Under the pieces are notes generated by a model. That model was not told the DNA's origin and did no database searches. It saw only the letters and a list, made by a program, of their open reading frames with translations. The translations under genes and the position numbers were made by a program. A DNA stretch of 64,000 nucleotides from positions 92,967,659 through 93,031,658 of the forward strand of contig NC_089822.1 in NCBI RefSeq assembly GCF_035046505.1, written 5' to 3'. The stretch's first letter is position 1. Each line of letters starts with the position of its first letter. Source of the DNA: Tiliqua scincoides (Eukaryota > Chordata > Lepidosauria > Squamata > Scincidae). Of the stretch, positions 57,201 through 64,000 are shown piece by piece.

Positions 57201-59897
57201 CAACTTCTGGTTTCCTCGGGGAAACCAAAAGTGACATTTTTGACCTTATATGGCATTCTCAGGTCTAAGGAAGCTCTCCAGGGAGTCCAGCATGGGGGGT
57301 GGGGCTCCGCAGATAATGAAACCGTGAATACATAATCTGCAGTTGGGGGGGGGCCTCTATGTGTCAATGCTTTAATTTTGCTTCATTTTTAATACAACTC
57401 ACATTTATGTTGCTTCAAAACTGCCTTGTAGTAAATAACTTCATAAATATAATATAATAACTACTAAGTATTTATATACCGCCTTTCTGGTCATCGGATT
57501 ACTCCTCTGACTTTATTCAAGGCATATAAATATTGGAAGTAATCTTGGTATAAGTAATTGGGTTTAAATTATCACTTTTTCAGAGATTTCTCTTTTTAAA
57601 ATTAAAAATGGATTAAATAATGAAACGGAATCCAGACTAAATCATGAGAACAGTGTTTAATAGCTACTTCAGCATAGCCCTCCAGTAACTTTATGTGTAA
57701 TTTGCAGGTTGGTGTTCTGTGCTCGGAATGGATACTCTTACCTCCAAAAAGGTGGTGCGGTTATAGAATTTGTGAGATGCCGTGGAAAAAACCCCAATAA
57801 TAATGAAGATGCATGGTAAGAATTTTGCAGCCATCACATAGAATGTTACTGAGAAGAACTCAATCAGTGATAGTAGATCTTTGAAGAAGAATAGTAGAGC
57901 AAATCCTGTGTATGTATATTCAGATGAAAGACTGACTGGTGTTCAGTGGAGTCAATTCCTAGGCATATGTGCATAGGTTTGCAGCCTAAGAGTGAAGCTG
58001 TAAGATAAGCAGCATCACTTGGTATACTCCTGCTGGGCTGTATAGCTTCTGAATGCAGAGTGGATGTGAATGCTCCTTCGTTTGGGGGGAGGGTGAGTCT
58101 GCACATAAATTTCCTAGAATATCAGACAGGCAGTCCAAGCCTACCTAAACCCTTGTGCAGTGATGCAGTGGCACTGGTTCAACTTCTCCTGCATCTCACA
58201 TGGGATTTTTGGCTACTGGATGTCTCCTTGGGGTAAGGGAATATTTGTTTCTTTTCCTTGGGGTAAGCAACCGCAGCCGCCATAAAACCAGCTCAATTGT
58301 TGATGCAAGTCTACATTGCTCCACGCTGGCAGATCATGCCTGGGAAGGGGCTCGGGATTCCATGTGTACCATTGCCACCTATCTCACACCCCCCCCCCCA
58401 ATCTGACCCTGTTGAGTATGCAGAAGCGCCACTGCTCCAGAGACCCAAGGTCAGGCATTTGCTCCTGGGAAATAATGAGGCACAGACATGGCAGTGCACA
58501 CCACCAGATGTCCTTTTACTGAAGTATTTACAGTGCCAAGGCAGCACAGGAAAGCAAAACAGCAAAGATAGAACTTGCCACAATCTGTGATCACCAACTC
58601 TACTGACGTAGCTTCTTGCAGACACTCCAGTTAACATCTCCCACACAGCAGCTTGTACAAGCCCCAATATATACTGGCACTGGCCAATGGGAAGCGGGGT
58701 ATGATCTGGTGATGCTATTGCATCATCCATACTATGCCCTGTTGCATCAGCCGATCCCATGATGCAACAGGGCTACACTGTATGCACTCAGGCCAAAACA
58801 TCAGGGCCTGGCCTTGCTTTATCCAGCCTCTAAATTTATATAGGCCTGGGGTATATGTCACAACAGATCCACCTATCCCTCACCCCGTATCTTCCCCATT
58901 CACACTAACAGCCCATACCAGCAGAACACATTTGTTACACCAGTGAACAGGCACTGTCCAAACTTCAACAGAAGATTAATTAGCTATAGCTTTCTGAAAG
59001 CAGCTGTGACTCTGGGTTTTACAGCGGTATGGAAAGTACCTCAGTCTTCATTCTACACATTAAAGAGCTACGGATACTTGGAATGCAAGGGCATCCAGTA
59101 GTGTAAGATGGAAAGTAGGTGGCATGAACTTTGTTCCCTTGCCCCACACATTTGCCCATTCCAAAGACTGTCATCGCCATTCAGATTCTTAAATCAAAGA
59201 AGCCCGATGCAGATAAGACCTGAAATCAACCAATAATTTTGATACTTGTTTGGCCATGTTAAGGCACACTTTAAAAATGTGTGTCTCAGGGCAGAGCTAT
59301 ATGTTATGATGGAAGCCTAGGATGCAGGTGAGTGGGAAAGGTTGAATACCTTTCCTTCTACTTATTGGTCTCCTCCTTCAAATGCACCAAACTCTTGCCC
59401 TTGTATTTGCTTTAACTGATACTCCTATTTAAGAAACACATTTGCCATACTAAGGTATAGTTCTGCTTTTACATATTCCATGTATCGTTTTTATAAAGTT
59501 CAGAGTATTAAATCTGTAGATATGCTGGTCAGATTGCTTAACTAGGTGAATTATCTCAGTTATCTAACTAGTTATCTCAAGGCCCAATCCTATCCAATTT
59601 TTCAGTGCTGATGCAGCCCCAATGTAAGCAAACAAATATCCCCTTACTTGGAGGAGTCCCCCTACTGCAAGATGCAGTACTTGTCCCATTGGCACAGCTG
59701 CATTGATGCTTGAAAGCTGGATAGGATTGGGCTCGAAGTGTGATAACTACCACAAAATACTGTGGGCTATTGAGATTTTAAATAGTGACTTTTTCAATAG
59801 GGAAGTCATGAAATTGAAATCGTCATCTGAAGAACAAACAGTGAATGCAGACATTCAGGGGAAGGAGAACCTCGGCGTGGTCGCTGTTCAGCACTGA
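33072..59897 (+). CDS. LPL: Lipoprotein lipase, 508-residue precursor, ten exons
   Basis: Secreted lipase that hydrolyses triglyceride in chylomicrons and VLDL at the capillary surface, with GPIHBP1 and apoC-II as known partners. Coding exons: 33072-33159, 44431-44606, 45748-45927, 47913-48024, 52428-52655, 54137-54376, 54760-54880, 56380-56556, 57708-57815 and 59801-59897. Every junction is GT/AG and in frame. Seen in the sequence: a signal peptide at about 1-25; N-glycosylation at NHT (75) and NKT (388); GYSLG with catalytic Ser164; Asp188 in LDPAG; His271 in CSHERS; lid between Cys248 and Cys269; basic RVRRRR (321-326); and the C-terminal PLAT domain from about 342. The start is the first in-frame ATG, with G at +4. 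Exons 1, 3, 4 and 7 have the same lengths as in human LPL; exons 2, 5, 6, 8 and 9 differ by multiples of three. Departures: short lid, altered Trp loop and a tail extended into exon 10. Endothelial lipase is excluded by the LPL-like motifs and promoter. Confidence 0.96.
33487..33779. repeat. Three short Harbinger-like repeats in a row, intron 1
   Basis: Copies at about 33487-33580, 33581-33660 and 33690-33779. The first two share cactttcctggg, gtaagccccatt and ctctaatgggacttgctt in the same orientation. The third is inverted and more diverged. They interrupt the CpG-rich block within 700 bp of exon 1. Confidence 0.8.
34679..34890. mobile_element. hAT MITE, intron 1
   Basis: Same family as 6656: left region caacctttttcaactc, right end ggttgaaaatagctg, with an internal tcctactaataaataaccct block. 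No clear target duplication. Confidence 0.75.
34921..35040. mobile_element. Harbinger-like MITE, truncated
   Basis: Begins gggcccaatcctagccagc and loses homology in a G-run near 35035. Confidence 0.65.
35745..36266 (+). mobile_element. L2/CR1-type LINE 3' end with coding remnant
   Basis: The frame 35761-36057 has [20 protein letters not shown] and [13 protein letters not shown], the typical C-terminal segment of L2/CR1-type ORF2 proteins. It continues through a 3' UTR ending gacaataaag and an (ACT)n(ACC)n run at 36224-36266. 5'-truncated. It lies in LPL intron 1, in the sense orientation. Confidence 0.8.
36224..36266. repeat. (ACT)n/(ACC)n microsatellite
   Basis: ACT units change to ACC units. 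This is the 3' tail of the LINE fragment. Confidence 0.95.
36270..38640. other. LPL intron 1, mostly unassigned
   Basis: A partial Harbinger-like MITE lies at about 36300-36357 (ggaaaattgcctaggatt). The rest is AT-rich intronic DNA with no recognised gene or repeat boundary. Confidence 0.4.
38642..38804. mobile_element. Harbinger-like MITE copy, intron 1
   Basis: Starts gggcccagtcctttcc and ends ggacaggattaggccc. Flanks tga and tca. A short ~85-bp relative follows at about 38815-38905. Confidence 0.75.
39239..39735. mobile_element. hAT element, 497 bp, intron 1
   Basis: Ends caatggtctccaaactc and gagtttggagacccctg are inverted repeats with two mismatches. Flanks agctagac and agatcaac match at 5 of 8 positions. 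Confidence 0.8.
40472..40650. mobile_element. Harbinger-like MITE, taa duplication, intron 1
   Basis: Starts gggctgagtcctatcc and ends ggttaggattgggccc, flanked by taa on both sides. A short relative follows immediately at 40653-40738. Confidence 0.82.
41044..41270. mobile_element. hAT MITE, intron 1
   Basis: Left end caatgattttcaaacc, right end ggatgaaaataattt, flanks ccttacat and ccttgggt (5 of 8). Same family and orientation as 5996. Confidence 0.75.
41275..42545. other. LPL intron 1, unassigned
   Basis: AT-rich intronic sequence. I see no gene, RNA or delimited repeat. Confidence 0.4.
42549..42968 (-). mobile_element. LINE 3' end: C-terminal coding remnant plus shared tail
   Basis: Read on the minus strand: [20 protein letters not shown], then [20 protein letters not shown], the C-terminal segment found after the reverse transcriptase in a class of non-LTR retrotransposons. 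The frame stays open to the 3' end, which finishes in the tail agtctttcgagactgaagg. 5'-truncated. That tail is the one carried by the 5S-derived SINEs here, making this LINE family the likely source of their mobilisation. Confidence 0.82.
43040..44235. other. LPL intron 1 end, unassigned
   Basis: No gene or clear repeat was recognised apart from a short Harbinger-like piece at about 42970-43039 just before it. Confidence 0.4.
44236..44395. mobile_element. Degraded Harbinger-like repeat next to LPL exon 2
   Basis: Begins cagcccaatcctaac and shares ccctgtgcagta, ggggattttcagctgctgg-like and gataagca-like words with a stretch at about 58130-58300. It ends about 35 bp before the exon 2 acceptor. 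Confidence 0.5.
44431..44606 (+). CDS. LPL: LPL exon 2
   Basis: Codes residues 30-88: the mature N-terminus, the first disulfide cysteines (59 and 72), the glycosylation site NHT at 75 and the oxyanion-region HGWT. Acceptor ttgcttcag, donor gtaaga. It is 15 bases longer than I recall for human exon 2; the extra residues fall in the variable N-terminal segment. Confidence 0.96.
44607..45747 (+). other. LPL: LPL intron 2 with GT microsatellite
   Basis: 1141 bp. A (GT)n run lies at about 45358-45383 after a TA/TG-rich stretch. Nothing else recognised. Confidence 0.8.
45748..45927 (+). CDS. LPL: LPL exon 3
   Basis: Codes residues 89-148, including [15 protein letters not shown], strongly conserved in LPL. 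180 bases, phase 0 at both ends, as in human. Acceptor ctgtttccag, donor gtaagt. Confidence 0.97.
46195..46300 (+). mobile_element. LINE 3' end-like remnant, intron 3
   Basis: tgctatgagctaccttgggc followed by A/T-rich sequence resembles the 3' end of L2-related elements. Decayed. Confidence 0.4.
46519..46917. mobile_element. Tigger-like mariner MITE, 399 bp, intron 3
   Basis: Left end cagtagttcccctatcagcg and right end acctgtgaatacagggttactg, with TA on both sides. The cagtagtccct-type terminus and TA duplication fit Tigger-like Tc1/mariner elements. No transposase is encoded. Confidence 0.8.
46935..47270. mobile_element. Tigger-like mariner MITE, 336 bp, intron 3
   Basis: Left end caggtgtccctctgaaaat and right end atccaaaagaggctgtctg, flanked by TA on both sides. 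It sits 17 bp from the previous mariner element. Confidence 0.78.
47490..47880. mobile_element. GC-rich repeat upstream of LPL exon 4
   Basis: GC-rich stretch (gggtggggtggggccaggat and ccccgggctcagcc) similar in style to the elements at 22252 and 26691. Ends are not resolved. It stops about 30 bp before exon 4. Confidence 0.45.
47913..48024 (+). CDS. LPL: LPL exon 4 (catalytic serine)
   Basis: Codes residues 149-186 with [10 protein letters not shown]; Ser164 is the nucleophile. 112 bases, matching human. Acceptor cattcgcag, donor gtaaga. Confidence 0.97.
48305..49730. mobile_element. DNA transposon with cgcctata-type termini, interrupted
   Basis: Begins near gtactgcagactcttgccca and ends near tataggcgagtatctacagt, a diverged inverted pair. 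It parallels the copy at 51175-52180 over its length (shared ttttctatgaccctcgga, ggccagatcctgaaaaata, ggtgtgttaagccaga). A separate hAT element at 48641-49159 is inserted in its middle. Intron 4. Confidence 0.7.
48641..49159. mobile_element. hAT element, 519 bp, nested in another transposon
   Basis: Termini cagtggtttccaacct and aggttggaaaccactg are perfect inverted repeats. Flanks cagtaaaa and caggagat match at 5 of 8. It splits the surrounding element exactly where that element's uninterrupted copy reads across (about 51560). Confidence 0.88.
50488..50820 (-). mobile_element. LINE 3' end, minus strand, intron 4
   Basis: On the minus strand one frame reads [19 protein letters not shown] and then [19 protein letters not shown], close to the LINE remnant at 35745. 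The 3' end is ctgttcttatgttcttatg. Same family as the piece at 8583-8660. Confidence 0.8.
51175..52185. mobile_element. DNA transposon with cgcctata-type termini, uninterrupted copy
   Basis: Left part cagataagtcgagggcaag, right end cttataggcgagtatctgac. It holds a 41-bp perfect palindrome at 51491-51584. No transposase frame was recognised, so it is probably nonautonomous. The superfamily is not settled. Intron 4. Confidence 0.7.
51491..51584. repeat. Perfect 41-bp inverted repeat with 12-nt loop
   Basis: The arm 51491-51531 (starting gaaggatttgattaatggtt) is the exact reverse complement of 51544-51584. The spacer 51532-51543 is tgtgcttactct. It can form a long hairpin in DNA or in the unspliced LPL transcript. 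Confidence 0.97.
52428..52655 (+). CDS. LPL: LPL exon 5 (catalytic aspartate, lid start)
   Basis: Codes residues 186-262. LDPAG carries catalytic Asp188; [12 protein letters not shown] is a family hallmark; Cys248 opens the lid loop. The lid sequence [11 protein letters not shown] is more hydrophobic and two residues shorter than in human LPL, so the exon is 228 rather than about 234 bases. Donor gtgagt. Confidence 0.96.
52948..53037. mobile_element. Short Harbinger-like MITE, 90 bp, tta duplication, intron 5
   Basis: Starts cagcacaatcctgtcc and ends ggataggattgcagcc, flanked by tta on both sides. Confidence 0.88.
53541..54061. mobile_element. Possible hAT element, intron 5
   Basis: Left end cagtggttcccaaagtgg is a typical hAT terminus. 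A plausible right end, gtggtttggagcaccctg, lies at 54044-54061. Target duplication is not convincing. If right, it ends about 75 bp before LPL exon 6. Confidence 0.5.
54137..54376 (+). CDS. LPL: LPL exon 6 (catalytic histidine, heparin-binding region)
   Basis: Codes residues 262-342. Cys269 closes the lid, His271 completes the triad, and CLSCRKNRC is the conserved disulfide loop. RVRRRR (321-326) lies where human LPL has a basic heparin-binding cluster and a proprotein-convertase site. The acceptor follows a long T-run, ending ccaaag. Confidence 0.96.
54760..54880 (+). CDS. LPL: LPL exon 7
   Basis: Codes residues 342-382, the start of the C-terminal PLAT/beta-sandwich domain ([12 protein letters not shown]). 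121 bases, equal to human. Acceptor tgcttag, donor gtgagt. The intron before it is only 383 bases. Confidence 0.96.
56380..56556 (+). CDS. LPL: LPL exon 8 (lipid-binding loop)
   Basis: Codes residues 382-441. NKT at 388 is the second conserved glycosylation site. The loop reads [13 protein letters not shown], with a single Trp (421); human LPL has three Trp (mature 390, 393, 394) in a loop two residues longer. The exon ends in VKAGETQKK, conserved. Donor gtaagc. Confidence 0.96.
57000..57360. mobile_element. Mariner-like fragment(s), intron 8
   Basis: Starts caggtgaacattgcttagca after TA. Toward the other end, ccgtgaatacataatctgca resembles Tigger-type ends. The two ends do not match each other, so this may be a composite. 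Confidence 0.45.
57455..57530 (-). mobile_element. L2-like LINE 3' end, intron 8
   Basis: agtatttatataccgcctttctgg read in two parts (agtatttatata, ccgcctttctgg), then attcaaggcatataaat. Reverse of the L2 3' UTR pattern. It ends about 180 bp before exon 9. Confidence 0.6.
57708..57815 (+). CDS. LPL: LPL exon 9
   Basis: Codes residues 442-476 and two bases (TG) of the next codon. In human LPL the same TG is completed by A from exon 10 to give the stop. Here the best exon 10 acceptor supplies G, giving Trp477 and continued translation. Acceptor atttgcag, donor gtaaga. Confidence 0.93.
57816..59800 (+). other. LPL: LPL intron 9
   Basis: 1985 bp. It holds a short Harbinger-like repeat at about 57898-57988, a degraded relative at 58130-58300 and a MITE at 59581-59734. 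Open frames at 58297-58760 overlap on both strands and are not supported as coding. Confidence 0.6.
59581..59734. mobile_element. Harbinger-like MITE, 65 bp before LPL exon 10
   Basis: Starts ggcccaatcctatcc and ends ggataggattgggctc. The inferred exon 10 acceptor at 59799-59800 follows shortly after, outside the element. Confidence 0.75.
59801..59897 (+). CDS. LPL: LPL exon 10 coding part (C-terminal extension)
   Basis: Begins after a good acceptor (gactttttcaatag), in frame with exon 9, and codes 31 further residues, Glu/Lys/Val-rich, ending at TGA 59895-59897. Chicken LPL is known to have a C-terminus longer than mammalian LPL, which supports an extension in sauropsids. A different acceptor beginning with A would instead give a 476-residue protein. 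No transcript evidence is available here. Confidence 0.75.
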
Positions 59898-60436
59898 ATA
59901 GACTGGAACATTTATCAACCCTCTGTAAAACCACCTGCCTTTTTGGAATCTCTTGGAGACTTTCTTTTTTATCCCAATAGTCTGGTTGCACCAGAATGTG
60001 GTTGAAGATGCATGTTAAGCAGAAAGTCATGCGGTGGGAATTGATGACACTCAAATGAGCATCTCTTTTCAGGCATCCGGATCATGATTCAGCAAGTGAA
60101 CTGCTTTCAAATGCAGGTCTCCTTCTCTGGATCAGGGCATTTTTTGCATAAGCGCACAAAAAAGCACAGTGGTTGCATATTTGTTTTTAAAAACAACTAA
60201 GGAAAAAACCTTAAAAAGAACTCTTTTTTTCAGAATGCTGACAAATACATTACTGGGAATAAGCCACAATAATTGTTTCAAATGCTGCCTTGTAACAACA
60301 GTCTTTCGTTTTCTAAACTGTGTATAAAAATTATTTAAAAGCTACATATTTCAAATCTGTTTGGGCTGTCTAAGTGAAGTTTTTGAAAAATGTCTGCCTC
60401 TGGACAATTTTCTGAGCACTGTCCATTCACCTGAGT

Positions 60437-60663
60437 CAGCTATTTTCAGTCAGTGTGCTGTGGCACCTTAGTGTTACGTGAATGAGCGCAGGTCCGCCAC
60501 AGGAGTTTGCAGAAGGGTCATTTATTAGTAGGGCCATTGGGGGATGTGAGCCCCCCACTGGCAGTGTGGTATACCTTGTCGATTATCAAAAAACCGATGG
60601 TATGCCTTGACAATTTTAGTGCCTTCTCAGTGTGCCGTGAGATGAAAAGGTTGAAAATTGCTG
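60437..60663. mobile_element. hAT MITE in LPL 3' UTR
   Basis: Left end cagctattttcagtcagtg, right end ggttgaaaattgctg, flanks acctgagt and gcctgagt (7 of 8). Same family as 6656-6888. Confidence 0.9.
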
Positions 60664-60778
60664 GCCTGAGTGATGAGTTTCAGTGAAATGATAAGACTTC
60701 TCACTGATAATCATATGCCTATAAAATAAGGCTCTTGCCAAAACCTGAATAGATGATGTTAAAGATGATACTCTAAAT

Positions 60779-61004
60779 CAGGGCTGTCAAACTCGCTGCA
60801 TACTAAGGGTCGAACAGCCTTCATGAGGCCTGCTGAGGGCCGGAAGTGATGCCATTATTCAGGATGTGGGAGAGCCCATTTTCATGTGGCTGCCCTTGCA
60901 GCAGTAACATCCCAGCACTGCTTAGCTGCAGAGAGTCTGAGGGCTGGATAAAAAACCTTCCACGGGCCACATCTGGCCCCCGGGCCTTATGTTTGACACC
61001 CCTG
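60779..61004. mobile_element. hAT element in LPL 3' UTR, perfect target duplication
   Basis: Left end cagggctgtcaaac, right end gtttgacacccctg, with identical ctctaaat at 60771-60778 and 61005-61012. Same family as 12958-13275. Confidence 0.93.
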
Positions 61005-61599
61005 CTCTAAATTCTTCTACAGCAAGCGATGAAGCCAGCATTTTCAGTGTCCAGTGCTCATCTTTAAGGCTGAATCTAGTACATATGCAACCTCTGCCAC
61101 AGCACCAAACCACTAAAGAAGCTAGGGAGCAGCAGACTGAAAAACTGCAGAAACATGATTTCCATCTCCAGTTTCATACTAGGTGAACTCATGCAAAACG
61201 TGCTCAGAATTCTATGCATATTTACTCAGAATGTAGTTCCACTTTGTTTAATGGAACTTGCTCTCAGAGAAGTATGCATAGGATTGAAACCTACATTTGA
61301 GGGAACAATTTCACAAACATGGTCACTCTTGCATCCTTATTGCCAAATCCCATTAGTTTGTGCTCCTTTTTCTTTCTGATACTGGTATTCCTAGAATCTG
61401 TATTTAGAATCTGTATTTGTTCAGCAATGAGGAAAAATGGCAGAACCCAAAACTACACTGCATTACTTCAGACAGGCAAATGTTAACTAAACACAGTATT
61501 GCACACCCTTCCAAATTCCTGCATCAGAAGGTGTGTTCATGTTTTCAGTTTTCAACAGTTTCACACTGTTTTAATTCTGTTAACCAAAAATTTGGTTGC

Positions 61600-61605
61600 A
61601 ATAAA
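61600..61605 (+). terminator. LPL: Possible proximal LPL poly(A) signal AATAAA
   Basis: AATAAA within ttgcaataaaattgcatg. It precedes the conserved distal UTR block, so it would give a shorter mRNA if used. Confidence 0.45.
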
Positions 61606-61811
61606 ATTGCATGTAGGGTTTTTTAAATAAGTTGTGCACTTAAGAAATGGAACTTGTATATGTGTGAAGGCATTGTGGTGATGAAATCAGCATGTCTACA
61701 TTTATATATGCATTTGCATCATAACAATTTATCTGTCTGACACTAGATATTTATTATTTTAGCAAAACGTCATCACAAATTTGTGTGTACAGAAACAAAG
61801 GCAGTCTTTAC

Positions 61812-61817
61812 AATAAA
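61812..61817 (+). terminator. LPL: Likely distal LPL poly(A) signal AATAAA
   Basis: AATAAA in tttacaataaactaatgc, downstream of the block that resembles the distal human LPL 3' UTR. Cleavage would be expected about 15-25 bases later. Confidence 0.65.
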
Positions 61818-61835
61818 CTAATGCAACTCAAGGAA

Positions 61836-63541
61836 AACTGCATCTTACCAGAAACACATGAGCATGTTAATGTTCAAGCATGGTTAAATAATTTTCCAAA
61901 CCTACAAAGTGGGTGAGATAAGATCATTCTGAGCTTGATAACTGAGCACTGCAGTAGTTCTATCAATGTAGCCTATAGTTTCTTCTTGACAATGCTCTTG
62001 CTTCCACTTACAATTTCCCAAAGAGTTTTGGAAGGAGGTGAGTTCTGAGGTGCACCTTTTTATTACATGATCAGCTATAAACACCTACAGCACTTGATCA
62101 CCAACTGGTGAAGATTTTATGAAGATGTGGCTAAATATTGCTATTTATTATCTCTGAGATACGTGTATGTATATGTGCAAAAGTTAGTTTGTATATATTG
62201 CTGAAGTTATTGACTATATACACTTATTCAGTTGTGGCCTAACTTTTGGATATAACTTTTAAAATCAGAATTTATCAGTTGTATATTGTATGAAATATGC
62301 TGCACTGCTAAACTTTTTCAGAATGCTTCCTAATTTTGTACTACGTTGAAACCTGCAACTTATTAAAAGTGGCAAGCTAATGTGGACTAAAATCTCTGTA
62401 ATTTTCATTTGAGACCTATGAAACCACAACCCCACTAAGAAATGTAGGAATGCCATAGGATACCGGTTTGAATTTAGCTTTTCCTTCTTCATATGCAATG
62501 TCATATCTCTACTGTGACAACAGAATTAGCAGTTCAGATTGGCTATTCGAAAGGAAACTCTTGCTATATAAACCACTTGAACTTTTTGTTGAAAAACAAT
62601 ACAGTATAAGTATTTTGTACCTCTTGAATAATTAGTTTGAAATTCCTTCTAGGGGAGGGACTGATTTATCCAATTGACTGACCTGATAGTGACATTTGGA
62701 AATTGTCTCTGGTATTCTTATTATAATTGGCTAGATAAGACAGTTTCCTGTCCCTAAAATGCTTATAATCTTTAAAAAGAAAAGACCCCAGCAAGCAACC
62801 ACTAGGAGGAATACAATGCTCAGGTACATTTAGCAGCAAGCAACAATTGTCCCTATGCAAAAGCTGCCAAGCTAGCTGTTCCAAGTTACTAATATAATTT
62901 TAAGCAGCCAACAAGTATATTGTCTATATACAACACTGTTACAAGTGCATCTACGCTACCTTTCTTGGTTAAGTTTCATACCATTTTAACAATCATGGCT
63001 TCCTTCTTAGAATCTAGGGAATTGTAGTTTGATGAGCATGCAGAAAATTCTGTTGCTGTCTCTATCCAGCTTCCTCTTTAATATAACTACATTTTTTTAG
63101 GGCAGTGTTCTTCAGCCTGTGGGTAGGAACCCCAGTGGGGTTGTGAAGCCTCATTTGGGTGGGTGGGGCATTGCAGCAGTCTTTCAAAGCCTGTGCAAGA
63201 GAAGACTTGCATTCAATCCAATAATGGTACTTCCTTATCGAAACGGAGTTCTTGATAGAAGCCTGCACAGCCTCTTCTTGCTGTCCTGCCCCACAACACC
63301 TAAGGCTGGCCTTGCTCAGGCTGCTATCTCACAGAGTTGTTGTGAAGACATAAGTGGTAGGGGGAAACATTGGGTGGGGGTGGCAGCAGGGTAAGGGCAG
63401 ATGGGGTCCAGGCAAGATCAGTGGTGGCCTATTTTCAGAACAAGTTCTTCTGCTGGTGGAATACTCCTACCACAGGCAGGAGGAGCCTTTAGAATACAAT
63501 CCTCACTGCCTCGTGAATCAAGACAGAGGATTCTCAAATGT
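61836..63541. other. Downstream intergenic DNA
   Basis: AT-rich. A remnant of the 8190-type repeat lies at about 62717-62835 (ttcctgtccctaaaatgct). A GGGT/GGGG-rich stretch lies at 63118-63180. No gene is recognised. In mammals the next gene after LPL is SLC18A1; nothing of it is visible in this window. Confidence 0.45.
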
Positions 63542-63692
63542 CACTGTTACCTTGCACATGCCCGATCTCGTCTGATCTTGGAAGCTAAGCAGGGTCAGGT
63601 CTGGTTAGTACTTGGATGGGAGACCGCCTGAGAATACCAGGGGCTGTAGGCTTATACCATAGTCTTTCGAGACTGAAGGTTGCCAACCAAGG
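63542..63692 (+). mobile_element. 5S rRNA-derived SINE, plus strand
   Basis: Carries a nearly full 5S-like body (gcccgatctcgtctgatctt, ggaagctaagcagggtcagg, acttggatgggagaccgcct, gggctgtaggctt), followed by the tail agtctttcgagactgaagg and ttgccaacc. The 5' end is diverged. The tail, absent from real 5S genes, marks it as a SINE. Confidence 0.92.
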
Positions 63693-64000
63693 AAAGAAAT
63701 TCAGTCTTGTTGAGGCCATGAAAACAAAGTCAGTTTTTTAAACACTGGCATTTTTCCTTTGGGTAGATTTTTGACTGTCTTATTTCCCACCTTCTTTATT
63801 TCATGAGCAATTTGCATCAGAATGGAGAATTTTTTTTTTTAAATCTATATTCTTGTAGTAGTGACATTTGCAGCCAAACAGATACTCAATATCAAATTCA
63901 CATACATATTTTCTATATTTTCACACTTTATTGCTTAACAAAAGGAGGTTATAACAATATTACTATTAATAACAAATATTTATATACTACATTAAAAATA
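63693..64000. other. Window end, AT-rich
   Basis: No gene is recognised. The last ~40 bases (aacaaatatttatatactac) look like the start of a reversed L2-type LINE tail cut by the window edge. Confidence 0.4.

Larger units (their letters stand above)
59898..61835 (+). other. LPL: LPL 3' UTR (exon 10)
   Basis: Runs from the stop codon to the likely poly(A) site near 61835. Stretches resemble the long 3' UTR of human LPL as I remember it: tttttcagaatgctgacaa near 60228, and around 61640-61720 the words aatggaacttgtatatgtgt and gcatttatatatgcattt. Two hAT elements and one short Harbinger-like repeat (about 61195-61292) lie inside, so roughly a quarter of the UTR is transposon-derived. Confidence 0.75.

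Noticed and set aside
33072-59897. Alternative identity as endothelial lipase (LIPG) or hepatic lipase
   Set aside because: Exon lengths, the VTGMFESW and [13 protein letters not shown] segments, the glycosylation pattern and the octamer promoter all fit LPL better than LIPG or LIPC.
63542-63660. Possible functional 5S rRNA gene
   Set aside because: The 5' end is diverged and a LINE-derived tail is fused to the 3' end; a lone copy with these features is a SINE.
1-64000. CRISPR array, operon, phage or bacterial defence-type system
   Set aside because: No regularly spaced identical repeats and no tightly packed gene runs; intron-exon structure and SINE/LINE content show vertebrate nuclear DNA.

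Overview
This is a vertebrate genomic window, most likely from a squamate reptile (lizard or snake). Two things suggest this: one gene of the vertebrate lipase family with ten exons, and a repeat population typical of squamates (5S rRNA-derived SINEs, tRNA-derived SINEs, L2/CR1-type LINE tails, many short hAT-, mariner- and Harbinger-like DNA transposons). The clade assignment is inference from repeat style and was not checked against any database.

The only host gene I can support is lipoprotein lipase (LPL), on the + strand. Its promoter lies at about 32850-32950, the ATG at 33072, and exons 1-10 run from about 32950 to about 61835. All nine introns have GT..AG ends, and the reading frame joins through all ten exons into a 508-residue precursor. 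It has the catalytic triad Ser164/Asp188/His271, a disulfide-bounded lid, a basic heparin-binding stretch and two conserved N-glycosylation sites. The proximal promoter keeps the CCAAT box and the octamer ATTTGCAT known from mammalian LPL. Three protein features differ from human LPL: the lid is two residues shorter, the Trp-rich lipid-binding loop has one Trp instead of three and is two residues shorter, and the reading frame runs 31 residues into exon 10 instead of stopping at the exon 9/10 junction.

Layout: 1-32650 is intergenic and made of layered transposon remnants with no supported host gene; a possible coiled-coil processed pseudogene lies at about 7000-7437. 32840-34500 is a CpG-rich promoter, exon 1 and early intron 1 block. 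33160-44430 is the large, repeat-rich intron 1. 44431-59897 holds coding exons 2-10 and their introns. 59898-61835 is the 3' UTR, itself invaded by two hAT elements with readable target duplications. 61836-64000 is downstream intergenic DNA ending near a 5S-derived SINE.

The richest secondary signal is in the repeats. Many insertions can be delimited by their target duplications: 8 bp with a TCTA-like core for hAT, TA for mariner, 3 bp for Harbinger-like, 10-14 bp for retroposons. Two head-unrelated retroposon types share one 3' tail with a LINE fragment. I found no sign of a novel multi-gene system, and no CRISPR array, operon or functional RNA gene.
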